From contig OW203726.1 in the NCBI GenBank assembly GCA_934045075.1, positions 5,527,535 to 5,591,534 of the forward strand: DNA of 64,000 bases, written 5' to 3'. Under the pieces are notes generated by a model. It searched no databases and was not told the DNA's origin. It saw nothing but the letters and a program-made list of their open reading frames with translations. Source of the DNA: Yponomeuta sedellus (taxonomy: Eukaryota; Arthropoda; Insecta; Lepidoptera; Yponomeutidae). Positions within the stretch are counted from its first letter, which is position 1. Every line of letters starts with the position of its first letter. Made by a program: the position numbers and the translations under genes. Shown in pieces: positions 1 through 12,800 of this stretch.

Positions 1-870
1 CCGCTCGCTAAAGTTTTATAAGTTATTTCGAGAAGGCAACGCTGCGTATTTGTTTATGTGTTATATATCAAATTACTGGGAAGAGTGTGTAGATTATGTT
101 TCAAATAATAGTTTCGTTGTATTTGATGGAAAATATAGTGAAAATAGCCTCGAACTTTTAGCCCGGATCATGCCGCTTGTATGGGTGGTCTGTGTCATTT
201 TACCTCTTCCTGTTAATTATTCATTTATAGCTTTATTTTGGTGAATTAGAGTACGAAAATTGTGTAAACAGTTATAGATAATATGCAGATCATATTGTAA
301 GTGTTAGTTCAGTGCTAGTGAATGAGTAATTAGTGAAAATAGTGAGACAAAGTTCAAAGTAGTGTCAAAATGGCGTGGATAGTGAAATTCATCTCGTCAT
401 TTGAAAATCATGTAAGTTTATTCATAATTTTATTAGCTCTACAAGTATAATAATCGGATAGGGAATTTTATGCAGATTGTAGTGATATATAACACTTATA
501 GAATAAATACGTAGTACTTTCTCTAATTTGAGAAATGCGGAACTGTGTCCACAAAACATTTGCAAAAAATGGCGGTGCGAAATGACCCTGCACTATGCGG
601 TACCTTTGAACTTTCTTTTGTCCGAGCGCATCGGGCACCAGAAGGGTTAAATACGATTATACAGGGTATAATTTCATACTTTTATTTAAATTTAGTATGT
701 GTCGCTTGATCCGCATTTAAAAGGGATAATCTCCATGCATTGTGACCGATATCTACAAGCTGTTACTAACTGCTGCTCGATTGCAAAATGGAGCTTTCGT
801 TAGATACAAGTGTCTCGTGGTATTTAAGTACACCAATATTGTCACCTTCGATAGACCAACCTGCTGTCAG
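1..870. other. intronic sequence upstream of the first visible XRN1 exon
   Basis: No coding exon can be supported here. Short open frames exist but carry no recognisable domain and show no homology to the XRN1 segment expected here. The stretch ends in the acceptor at 869-870 that precedes exon 1. The XRN1 nuclease-domain exons must lie further upstream, outside the window. Confidence 0.5.
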
Positions 871-3800
871 CAATGGCGCCTTGCTACCAGCGACTGACGG
901 ACGAGGAGAGGAAGCGGAATACGCCTGGACCCATGATGGTCTACCACTGGACGCCGGAGAATCAAGGTGAGCTCCCATGAAGTTTGCAAATGCCTCTGCT
1001 ATTTACTGTGGTATTTTTATTAAAAAACCTATTTAGAGGCTAAAAATTCCACCCATGCTGGGATTCGAACCCGCGACCTCTGGCGATCCGTGCCAGCGCT
1101 CTTTCCAACTGAGCTAATGGGCGACTCACCGGCATCAGTGAAATTTCAAACCTCTTTACACTATTCTCTGTATTACGTTTTTAGCCTCTAAATAGGTTTT
1201 TTAAAAATTGTCCTTAACACGGGTTAGTGTATTAAAAATTAAAAATAGTATATTTACTATGGTGCCATGGTACCAGGAGTTGACTGATGAGGGGGAGGAA
1301 AACGACCCACATGATGGTCTACCGCTAACCGCCGGAGTGTCAAGGTAAGCTCCCTTTGTCAAACGACCCTGCTGTCTACAATAGTGCCATGTTACCAGCG
1401 GGTCACTGCTGAGGAAAGATATGTACAGACATACTATGATCCACCACTCACCACTTACTCGTTCACACCACACCACAACAAAGCCAGCTCCCGTTGTCAA
1501 ACGATGGGTCGTTTGACAACGGCTTTCCGTAGGTCACATGATACCAGCGCTCACTGATAAGGAAAGGAAGCCACACACACAATGGTCTACTACTGGACTA
1601 GGGAGAGTCAAGACGAGCTCCCTAAGTCGTCAAACTTATCTGCTGTCGGCAGTGGTGCCACGTTACCAGACTAAACGATGTTTAAATGAACGCTGCTTCT
1701 CGCCGTATAAACTTTATAATGATGTGCCAGAAATATTCGTTCGTTTCGGAGTTAATATTATGTCAAAGTATAAATATTATGATAAATATCGTAGATATAT
1801 ACCACGCATATATATTCTAACACTGCAGTTATTCGAGAGCTTCGCAGATTGTGTAACTTCATTACCGCTAAAGCACATTAGCCATAGCGCCCCTATCTTC
1901 ACCCTATCCTGGACTGTCGCGCCATGCAGATGGCCATCTTCCGGCAAGAGCTAATATTACGGATATACGACTTAAAATTCTGCCCCAATTATTATACCAG
2001 AGCGTCGCGCATTCTGTAACTTTAAGCATGTTATTGAACTACATTTGTAATTATTTTGTACTAAAGGAAGGCCAATGAGACGAGATAAAGAATGTAAACA
2101 AAGTTTCAGATGTTCTAAACATTTTTATTTGAATAAATTATAGTTATACAAATTTCGGATTCCCTATTCTAATCGCTGTCGTCTGTATTAGTCAAACATG
2201 ATTCACCGGAAGAGTCCTAGGCTGTCTAGAACCGCCAGGCTGTGATTCCATAATTAAAACCAACAACTAATTACAATAACAGCAAAAATTTACAAGAAAA
2301 CTAACAGTGACGGATTAATAAATACAATAAACTTAGTAAATACGGAAACGAAAAAAAAACGTATCACTTGGAACGCAATCTAAAACAGGAATGAACTATG
2401 ATAGTTCACAAAATAGTGGATGACACCAAATGTTGACAACTGCCGTACTGAAAGTTTTCCTGTACCACGAAATACGCAACGACAGCTGTCGTCGATCAAA
2501 TGACGCCATTACCGCATACGTGTGACAAGGACAGAGATAATAATCGCTGACTATCGCAATGTAACTCGGTAACGCCCCGTTTGTTCTTTATCTCGTCTCA
2601 TTGGCCTTCCTTTAGCTGACCCAGCGAACTTCGTACCGCCTAACATTCGATTCTTTATTTTTTTTAATTTTACCCTCCGTAAGAACCATCGTACTACAAG
2701 GAATGTTCTAAAAAAAAATTAGCTAATTCGGTTAGGTCAGCTGCTCTCGGAGATTTGCGCTTACCAACACATTTAGCGATTCATTTTTATACTATAGATT
2801 TGTTGTTTGTTATAAAGAATATTCTTATCTCATCTTAGCTCATCTCATCTCAACTCACCTCACCTCACCTCACCTCACCTCACCTCACCTCACCTCACCT
2901 CACCTCACCTCACCTCACCTCACCTCACCTCACCTCACCTCACCTCACCTCACCTCACCTCACCTCACCTCACCTCACCTCACCTCACCTCACCTCATCT
3001 CATCTCACCTCACCTCACCTCACCTCACCTCACCTCACCTCACCTCACCTCATCTCATCTCACCTCACCTCACCTCACCTCACCTCACCTCACCTCATCT
3101 TACCTTATCTTATCGCTCGTTTAATTCCTGCAGGTCCCGCCGAAGCGCCCCAGTACTTCCCCCCGATCGTGCAGTGTCACGCCATGGAGAAGGCCATCTT
3201 CCGGCAAGAGCTGGAGGTACCGTTATCCCAGCTCAAGCGGGGCATGCTGCCGAATGCTTCGCGGGATCTCGTCTTCCCGGGCTTCCCCACTATGAGGCAT
3301 CTGAAGTATCAGGTTAGTAGTATGCATTTCAAAATCAAGATCATTTTGCAGAAAAGATGGACAAAAAAACTCCAAATTGTGTTTCCCTATATAAGTTTCT
3401 ATCTTATTTGTAATCGCTGTTGGTTGACCATAGTTTCCTAAATAAATAAATAATAATGCTTATTAAGCGTTAAACTCTCTCAAAGAAGTGTATTAGGGTA
3501 GTCGTGTTTTTATAGATAACACCGCTTTTTCTGTTAATTTTCAGACTTGTATAAAGAAGAACAAAGTGAAAGTGTTCGACCAGCCATCTCGCAACGAGAA
3601 CATGATAGTGCAGCTCGTTCGCGAGACGGAAGTGGAGCCGGCGCTCGAGAATGTGGCGCAGAACCTTCTGGGCAAGATCATCTGGGTCAGCTGGCCGCAT
3701 CTCACCAAGGCCAAGTTAGTACATTAGGCTAAATGACTGGACTGAATTGGCATTTTTTCTACTAATAAGGTACTGAGGTGTCCGTGCTTAACAAGGCAAG

Positions 3801-6800
3801 CTAAGCTGTTGGTGCCCGCTGTCATGTAATGGCAGTCTTTAAGCCATGTCAGAGGCCTAATGGGCGGCCATCCTCAACCAACCCGGACTTGGCCCCCGTG
3901 GCGGAGTATGGCCTAACCTTCCTACGATGCGGAAAGAGACTCGTGCCCCAGCAGTGCAGATATACAAGGGTTGATATCGATATCGAATAAGGTATTAAGG
4001 TACAAAAAATGCTCGGAAAACTATGCAACTTACAGGAGACATCCGTGAGACGTAGTCAATTTTTTAAGGTCCTGATAAGGTATTAGGGGTAAGATAATTT
4101 TCCCGGAAAATTATGCCAGGGACGTGAGACAGTCTCGTGTCCCTGAAGATGCAGAAGGGAGTCGAGCCAGCCCTGAACCTGCTGGTAAAGGTCATCTGTG
4201 TTGGCTACCCGCATCAACACAGCCTGCTGCTGTTATAGCATCAATAGTAATCAAGATTTTCGAATATATTAATTTTGCAATAATTATTCCCAATTGACAA
4301 CAAAAATTAAATGGCTGATCGACACTCAAGCGTGGTTCCGACCACACTTGAGTAAATACTGATTCGAACTCGACTTGAGTATTATAGTCTTTTTAATGAA
4401 ATACCCGTGCTAAGGACAAGTTCAAAAACCTATTTAGAGGCTAAAAATTCCACCCATGCCGGGATTCGTACCCGCGACCTCTGTTTTTCGAACCTCTTTA
4501 CAACATTCTCTGTGTTACGTACAGACAGCGACATCTGGCTGAAGTAATTTGCATCACTTGCAGCCCCGAGTACCTACTTTGCAGTTAGGTTTTACATCGG
4601 AATGATATCGCTGTACCCACATGATTATATTATTTTTAATGCACTAACCCGTGCTAAGGACAATTTAAAAACCTATTTATACAGGCTAAAAATTCCACCC
4701 ATGCCGGGATTCGAACCCGTGACCTCATGGTACCATAATAGCTGGTCTTCTTTATAATAGCTGATCGGCCTAGCCGTCTAGTCAAGTTCGAATTATTTAA
4801 AAAAAACTGTTACGTGTTGTTTAGGTGTCAGTCGAGACCTAGCTAGGCTAGGGATTCGAGTGTTACAGTACTCAGTACGAGATACCGCTAGACCCACGAA
4901 GTAGTCTACAGATGTCCCTTTCTGCCCACAGAGTTATCTCAGTGTCGAACGAGAAGCAGCGTCTCCACCACGTCGATTCACAGAACAACAACGCTGGCGC
5001 ACCTCACTATTCTGTGGAGTTGAACAAAGATAATATGCACAAGCAGTGGATTTCCGAGCGGTCTACTATTATTGAACAGTAAGTGGATTTGTAACTTTTT
5101 TCTAATTTTAAATTTGAACATTTAAAGTAACTTTAAAATGACAAATCCTTAATTAGCGGTTGCATTTAAAAAAAAAATTTGAGTGTTTTTTTTCAAGAAT
5201 TATGTCCCTTCCTAGTGGTGGACGCCATATTGGATTTTTTTTCGTATAAATGAGAAAGTCCCTTATAAATGAATTTTAGACACACCTTAAAAGGTTTCTT
5301 TTTATTTCAGCAATATGAGCCGCCTTGGAATCGAGTTGGGTGATGTCAAAATAATCGTTCACGCAATCAACTTGAAAGGTAAAATTTAAAAAACAATTCA
5401 ATTCTGTCGCCTCTTTATCACAAAAATAATAGCTATATTTTCCTTTGTGTGTTTATTGTCTGTCGGTTCATGTTAGATTTTTATGTTTCAATTGTTTTTA
5501 AATTGTTTCTTATGTTGTTTGAAACAAAATGACCTATTTCGACATTCCGGCTTCCTAGAGCCATTTACATGGAGCGATCTGATTCACGCGGCCGTTGCTC
5601 TGACTATTTATATTAAAGTGCCCTAGTGTGATGGCACCTCCTTGTCTCAATTAGGATATAATTTATGTTTAATCTATAAATCAAAAAATAAAAGCCGACG
5701 TGATATTATTGAAAACTAGCTGACCCAGCGAACTTCGTACCGCCTAACAGTCGATTCTTTATCTAACTTAGAAATTAGTACATACCCGCACTAGGAATCG
5801 AACCAGGTTCTCGTTTCAGAGTCCATTGTTCATAGGTTACCGCTACAGTTTTGTTAAGGGGCCTCTAGACGGGCTACACTTTTTGTGAAGTATTTGGCTA
5901 CACTATATCCCGAAAATACAAAAAACATTTTAATGCAGCACATACATGGCTGGAAAATGTATATCCCGGCCATTCCCGGCAACATTTCTACAACAGTATA
6001 TGGCTCAATATTTTGTCTTTACACGGGCTACATACATAAACACGAACGAACCAAAATAAAGAGAAACAAAACAAACACGAACATAGCTCTAGTCGATCAA
6101 ATCGCAGGAAACTTCACTTCACGTATCATGAAAAAGGGGACGCACTTAGGCCGTAAAGCAAGATAGGCTGAGAAAATTTCGATTGCAAAGTGATCGTTCC
6201 GGCCATATGGCTGGGATACTAAAAATTCATCGGATACACATAAAATATGTCACAATATATCCCGGCCATGCTAATAATATTGCCAAGTATTTCATAGTCT
6301 AGCCGTAAATGATGGCTGTTGCTACCGGCCACACAATTGCAGCTACACGTTTTCGTTAAAATATGGCCCGTCTAGAGGCCCCATTATAATTATTATAATG
6401 CTCCCCCGCAGGCTACAAATACATAGTTGAGGGAGATATGCAAATGGTCCTCGAACCAGAGTGGTGCGGGGTCCCGTGCGGTTATGCGTTACAAGCCGTG
6501 GTTTGCAACGTGGCGTCCTACGTAGCGGACGTCACGACGCGCTTCGCCACGCTCCAAGAGGCCTACCCAACTGGGGAAAGCGTGTTTCTGCTTACCCAAG
6601 GACAGTACTACGGATGTCTCGCTAAGGTGAGAAAAATTTATGGAAAAAAGGCATCCTTTTCCTCTCGAAAGATCGCTATACTCTTTGTGAATTATTAAAG
6701 CTACTTAACTGGGGAACACTTGTCTCTGTTTACACATTGCCAGTACTATGGCTGTCTCGCTAAGGTTGTATCGGTGCAAGTCTCTTTGCACCATTTTTTT

Positions 6801-9800
6801 TATTTCTTTAATTCTATCATTTTCAAAACTTTAAAATTACTTCACCCATTTTTGAGATTTCCCTCATGTTTTAGCATTACTATTATACTTTACATCTTGA
6901 CTAGACCTGAGTATTTTTACCTGCTTATTCCGTTTTTATCCAGTTTTTTTTATTATAAATAAAACATAAAATAAAGCACAAAGTAGAATTCGTTCTAGTT
7001 TTTTTACTTAAAGTTTTACAACATTACAAAGTAAACAAAGGGTAGTCGCCATAGGGCCAGTTACTGACTTGAGAATTTCTCTAAGTAAATACTGAACTGT
7101 AGTGCTGTCTCTACGAATTTCCCAGAAAAGAGCGTGACAGAACGTTACCTAAGTATTTACTTAGTGAAATTCTCAATTCGGGAACCGGCTCTCGGTGGCC
7201 GATAGTGCCTGTGAAAGCGTCCGAAATGAAAATTTAAAGGTTTAAAGTATTTATTTCTCATAAGAACGATTTAACATTTCATTCACTTAAAATGAGAAAA
7301 ACAATAATCTAAGTAACACATTGTAAACATAACATGCAACATCTCATATCTATTTACCTATATCTACATTTTATATATTTCTGTAATGTGATCTCTCAAT
7401 CTTAACTCAAATCCTGTTAGCGTTTCTAAATCTTTTATGACTGTCGGTATAGTCTGTTAGCTTTTAGAATATACCTCGGGCTCTAAAGTAGGCTTCGGTT
7501 TTCGCCAATTGTCGCCGGTTTTGGTAATGATGATCGAGATCTGATTTCAAAATTGAGTGTCATATTAGTTCCGATATTTCTATAACACGAATATATCCGA
7601 TTCTATCCGATAGTAGCCGAGGTATATTCTAAAAGCTAACAGACTATAGCTTGTTGTACAGTTGTACTCCTTCAGACAGAATTAACATTTTACCGTATTG
7701 GGTTCGTGGTGCATAAAGTTGTAAGTGTTTTCCCGACCTCATTGTGACTAAGGCCAGGTTTTCACGGTCTTAGTACGCTCGGACCGAGTGCGCCATCCGA
7801 GTAAACTAATGCTCTTGATTGGACGGTTTTTCGTGACGACACCAAAATAGCTATCAGAAGCATTCATTGACTCGGATGGCACAATCGGACCGAGCGCACT
7901 AAGATAGATAGAGAACACTTTATTGTGCATAAAAATGGAAATTACACAGATATTTCTTAGCCTAAGAGTACAGACGGCGTCCTTATCATTAAAAGTGATC
8001 TCTCCCGACAACCTTCGGATGAACTGCACTAATACATTAGAGAAGGAAGTAGATGTACAAAAAAAAACACATAGAAAACGATAATTAACGATGACGATAA
8101 GACCGTGAAAACCTGGCTTAAAACTCTGGCCCTCAGGTGGTGGACTCCGAGTCCAACCGCGGCGGTCGCATCCGGGTGCAGGTGTCGGAGTGCGCAGAGC
8201 CGGCGCCGGCTGCGCACGCGGCGGCCGCGCCCTACCGCACGGCGCACCACGCCGCCGCCTCCTGCGGTAACTTAACCTACCACTCAGTCAGTTCGCACCT
8301 TTGTTATGGTGCAACTGTGGGCCATCGGGGTATAAGTTTAGCGGTGCGGACTGTTTATAATCTACATTTCAAAACCGCTCTTCGGTAAAATATTCTGTGC
8401 ACTTTTGCAAAATGTTATAGCGTGTGAAGCTTCGGTTTCCTAAGACACCGGTGCCGTTATATAGCGCCCGTAATACATAGTTGCTGGAACGTTGTCTATG
8501 CAAGCAAAACGCTCTCTAACTACAGTCAACGCACCAACTACTGGGACTGATGGTGATCTTCCCTTAACCCCTCGGCACGGCAACCACACAGCAACAGCAC
8601 ATGTTGCCAGTGGTACAGCAGCCGTCACCGGTTCCTACCACATACGCGGTCTCCATGGGTATTGTCGCCGGTGAAGTGACTGTTAGCCACTGAATACCGT
8701 CAACCGCTAGTCGACTCACTGACTCAGCTTCACCTGACACGCGCAGGTTTTAGAACGCAGACTTCGATTACTATTAAACCAAGCTATGCGTAGCTACGGT
8801 CTAGAAGAGGAGTTGACATGTGCTCGCCACATCAGGCGAGCGCATGTCAACTGCTCGCGCACTACAAACTCCAACAATCGTGTAAAATGTTGTGCCGCGC
8901 TGTTCCGGTACAGTTCTAACTTTATCGCATCGTGCGCCACTTTGATAAGCTACATACTTAGCAGTGAAGACTAAGGCTGACATTCAGAGACGAAAACTAA
9001 GCTAAGACCGGTCTCGGAAATGTCAAAATCTCGTACTTAGAAATATTTCGTATTCAGAATCGAATCTTATCAAGCTGAGTATGAAATGGTACTTAGCTTA
9101 GTGTAAGTAGCCAATATTGGTGACTTTACCTGAACTTAGAATTGTCATCTGTCATTTGGTTCTCTTCACTTTGAGGTTACCTACCTTTTTGTCGCATTGT
9201 TTTGATTGCATTTTGTGATTAGCATTGTGTTTCTAAAAAATAATAGACAATATAGATGACTTTCTTAAGACAGTTCTTCTCTCCGGCTCCCGATCGAATG
9301 TGAATACGAATATTTCGGCGCTTTACTTAGTATGACGTTAGTTTGCTTTGCTAAGACTGCTCTAAGCGTGAACTTGGGATTCGTCTCTGAATGTCAGCCT
9401 AAGTATTGGAGTACGGAAATAGAGAAATGGAATGTTGTAAATGAAATAGATGAATGTTCCCCGGGCAGGTATCTCGACGCAGATGCTGTCGCGGATCACG
9501 GGCTGCATCTTCTTGGTGCCGGGGCAGCGAAACGAGCTCCCCACGGAACAGATGGCCAAGCTCAGTATCGGCCTCAACTTGAAGTTCAACAAGAAGGTAA
9601 GGAGGGACTAGTCCACCGAATCGAAGTCGCTCAGCAGACAGAAAAAGAAACATTTCTTTCTGTAAAAAATTACATCTTTTTCATTTATCTATCAGTTCTA
9701 TCAGACGAATATGTAAGGAAGGCTTCGACTTTTTGTAAACATAAATTTACCGCCGTAATATCGTAAATACATTTTTTTATTACCTTTTTTTATTGTCCTT

Positions 9801-12800
9801 GTGCTGGGCAAAGGCCTCCCCATTAGCTTTCCATTCCTCCCTGTCACCGGCCACTCCCTGCCACGCTGGCAGAAAGTTCGTGTGGTCGTCCCGCCATCTC
9901 CGCCTTCTTCTTCTTCAGAAAATATTAGACCACTGCTGGACATAGCCCTCCCTTAATGACCATAGCGCAAGGTTGTGCCATCATTGGGGGGTAATGCCCA
10001 TCATCCCGACGCTGGGCATGCGCGTTGGGGATCGCAGTTTGGTGGAATTGTACTACAGGGGGCGCTGCTGCCCACCCCCCGGTTTGTGTCCCTTAGTCGC
10101 CTTTTACGACACCCGCGGGAAGAATTTGGGTTGGTGCTATTCTAGAGGGCGACACCACACAGCATGATCTCCGCCTTGGTCGGCCACATTTACGGTATCC
10201 GTCGCGTGGGACCCAGTCAGTAAATAACTATTATGCATATTTTTAAAAACCTATTTAGAGGCTAAAAATTTCACCCATGCCGGCATTCGAACCCGCAACC
10301 TCTGGCTATCTGTGCCTTGGCACCGTGGCACGGATAGCCAGAGGTTGCGGGTTCGAATCCCGGCATGGGTGAGATTTTTAGCCTCTAAATAGGTTTTTAA
10401 GTTTGTCCTTAGCACGGTTTAGTGCATTAAAAATAATATAATAAATAAGGTAGTCAAGATATGTGTGTGCAAAGAAATTTTTTTCGCATCCCTAAAAATC
10501 ACTTAACCTGGTCCCAAACTAGGATACCCTGTACAATGGTGGGACCAGGCAAGGACGTCACAAACACGAAAATACACCCAGACTAAGGCCAACTGCACGG
10601 AACTTGTTGGCTGTTTTGTCGGCAAAACTTAATCATAAGCTCACCACCTGACCTGCAGAACCAGGAGGTGGCGGGCTTCACGCGCCGCTGCCCGCTGACC
10701 GGCGCGTGGCTGTACTCGGCGCGCTGCGTGCGGCTGGTGGCCAGCTACGCCGAGCGCTTATAATTATTATAAATATTATTGTAATAATTATAATTATAAT
10801 TATTACCTAACCTGCAGAACCAGGAGGTGGCGGGCTTCACGCGCCGCTGCCCGCTGACCGGCGCGTGGCTGTACTCGGCGCGCTGCGTGCGGCTGGTGGC
10901 CAGCTACGCCGAGCGCTTCCCCGACATGTTCGACGCGCTGGCCCGGGCCATGGGGAACGACATCTTCTTCGAGAGCGACCTCTTCCCGGGGGAGATCGGG
11001 TGAGTCCGGACCTTTTACAGTGGCGCGGCGGCAGCGCATCTGGCTACGATGCGAGAGGTCCCGGGTGCGAACCCCGGCTGGGGACAGAAAAAAATACCCC
11101 GGCTCTTTCACGGCAATTTTTTTTTTGTTGTCTTAAGTCATGCATGCATAACTTTTGCGTATTATTTTAAGCTTTTGTTTTGTTTGTTGTTTGTTTGAAA
11201 AAGGTGTGTGCGTTTCAAAAAGTGCAAATAAATATCTTATCTTATCTCTTCTATGTTCACCTGTTTGTGATGTTGTTTCTGGTTCCCGCGACACAGGGTA
11301 TCCTATTGTGGGGCCAGAAGCAATGTGTGTGCCTGTATGTAAATGTTATGTTATGTTTTATGTTATTTCTCATAGTTCGTGCTTCCGTGCTTGGCAAGGC
11401 ACGTTAAGATGTTGGTGCCGGCTGCCATTTAATGGCAGTCGTTAGGCCATGTCAGAGGCCTTATGGGCGGCTTGATAATTTCTGACAGTAAAACCGGACT
11501 TCGTCCCGTGGTAGAGTATGGCCTAACCTTCCTGCAATGCAGGAAGAGACTCATGCCCCAGCGGTGGGGACATACAAGGGTTTTAAAAACCTATTTAGAG
11601 GTACAAGGGTTGTTATTGATTTCTCATAGTAAGTAAGTCTCAAAGAACTAATAACAGATATAAGTTGTGTGTGCCTACTAATAAAACTATAGATATATAA
11701 ACTGAAATAAAAACTAATATTTATTTGATCTGCCAGAGTATTAAAACTAAGCTTAAATTATTATTATTATTGCACAAAACACAAAGTATTTGATACAAAA
11801 ATGCTAAGTAGCATTTTTAAATCGCCTCTCCTGCTTAGTACAGTAGTGTCGATCCTAAGCGTCGATCTAACGCTTCATGCCCTCCACAGCCAAGGTAAAC
11901 CACAAGAGATAGCAGCGTGGCTCAAGACTCAGCCCCACCAGACGGCAGTGCGCAGAGAGTGCGGCTCTGAGGCCCTCGAGCCTGAAGAAATGGTCGTTCT
12001 GGCCGCCTCTTTGGACAAACAGTTGGCTGCCCTGGAGAAGAAACAAAAGACTGTCTTCCTATCCGTCAAATGGAACCATCTTTACAAGGTGAGAGACCTC
12101 AAATTCAAAGTTGGGAGTACGGCTCCGAACTCCTCAGGCCTGAAGAGAACTGGGCGCCTCTCTGGACAAACAATAGTCCCACGTCCTTTCAAAGTAACAG
12201 TTTAAGCTTGAAGTATCAGTCCCTGTTCCTTTCAAAGTTACAGTTTAAGCCACTATGTAATTTTATTATATTCAAAAGTACCTTTGAGTAACAGTAACAG
12301 TCTTCCGTGCAAAGTAACAGTTTAAGCTTTAACGAACAGACTTTATGGCGCAATTGCATTTCATTTAACAGTCTCTTTTCCTTTCACAGTTTACCTAAGC
12401 GAAAAGGGACAATTACTTAAAAGTTACGACCTCCTTCCTTTCTTGTTTTGATTGGTTGTTTTCGTTCTTTCTTGTTTTATAAATATTTTGATCTATCTAT
12501 CTACCTCAGTACTTAACACTTTTTTTATGTGGCCTCCATAATATGGGTGTCCCACTGCAGAGTAAAGTCCTCCCCCCTTTAAGACTAAGATTTTCGATCA
12601 TTTGCCACCTCCGACTACGCCGGCAAGAATATCTAAGATAGATGGAGATAGAGAACACTTTATTGTACATAAAAATGTAAATTACACAGATATTTCTTAA
12701 CCTAAGAGTACAAACGGCGGCCTTATCACTTAAAGTGATCTCTTCCAGACAACCTTTAAGAATACTTATTTATTGAATAGTTTATATAGGTACTTTTTTA

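Noticed and set aside
50..244. 64-codon open frame at the window start
   Set aside because: No domain, signal peptide or homology to the XRN1 part expected here; probably chance in intronic AT-rich DNA.
370..411. Possible small exon (MAWIVKFISSFENH) ending in GTAAGT
   Set aside because: The donor looks good but there is no clear acceptor, and the peptide does not match XRN1 before exon 1.
1261..1671. Mutually exclusive alternative exons of XRN1
   Set aside because: Frames are broken and most acceptors and donors are lost.
2825..3114. CRISPR-like array
   Set aside because: Continuous 5-bp simple repeat without spacers, in a eukaryotic intron.
5885..6166. 93-codon frame inside the 525-bp TIR element
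   Set aside because: No transposase motif, and the element is too short to be autonomous.
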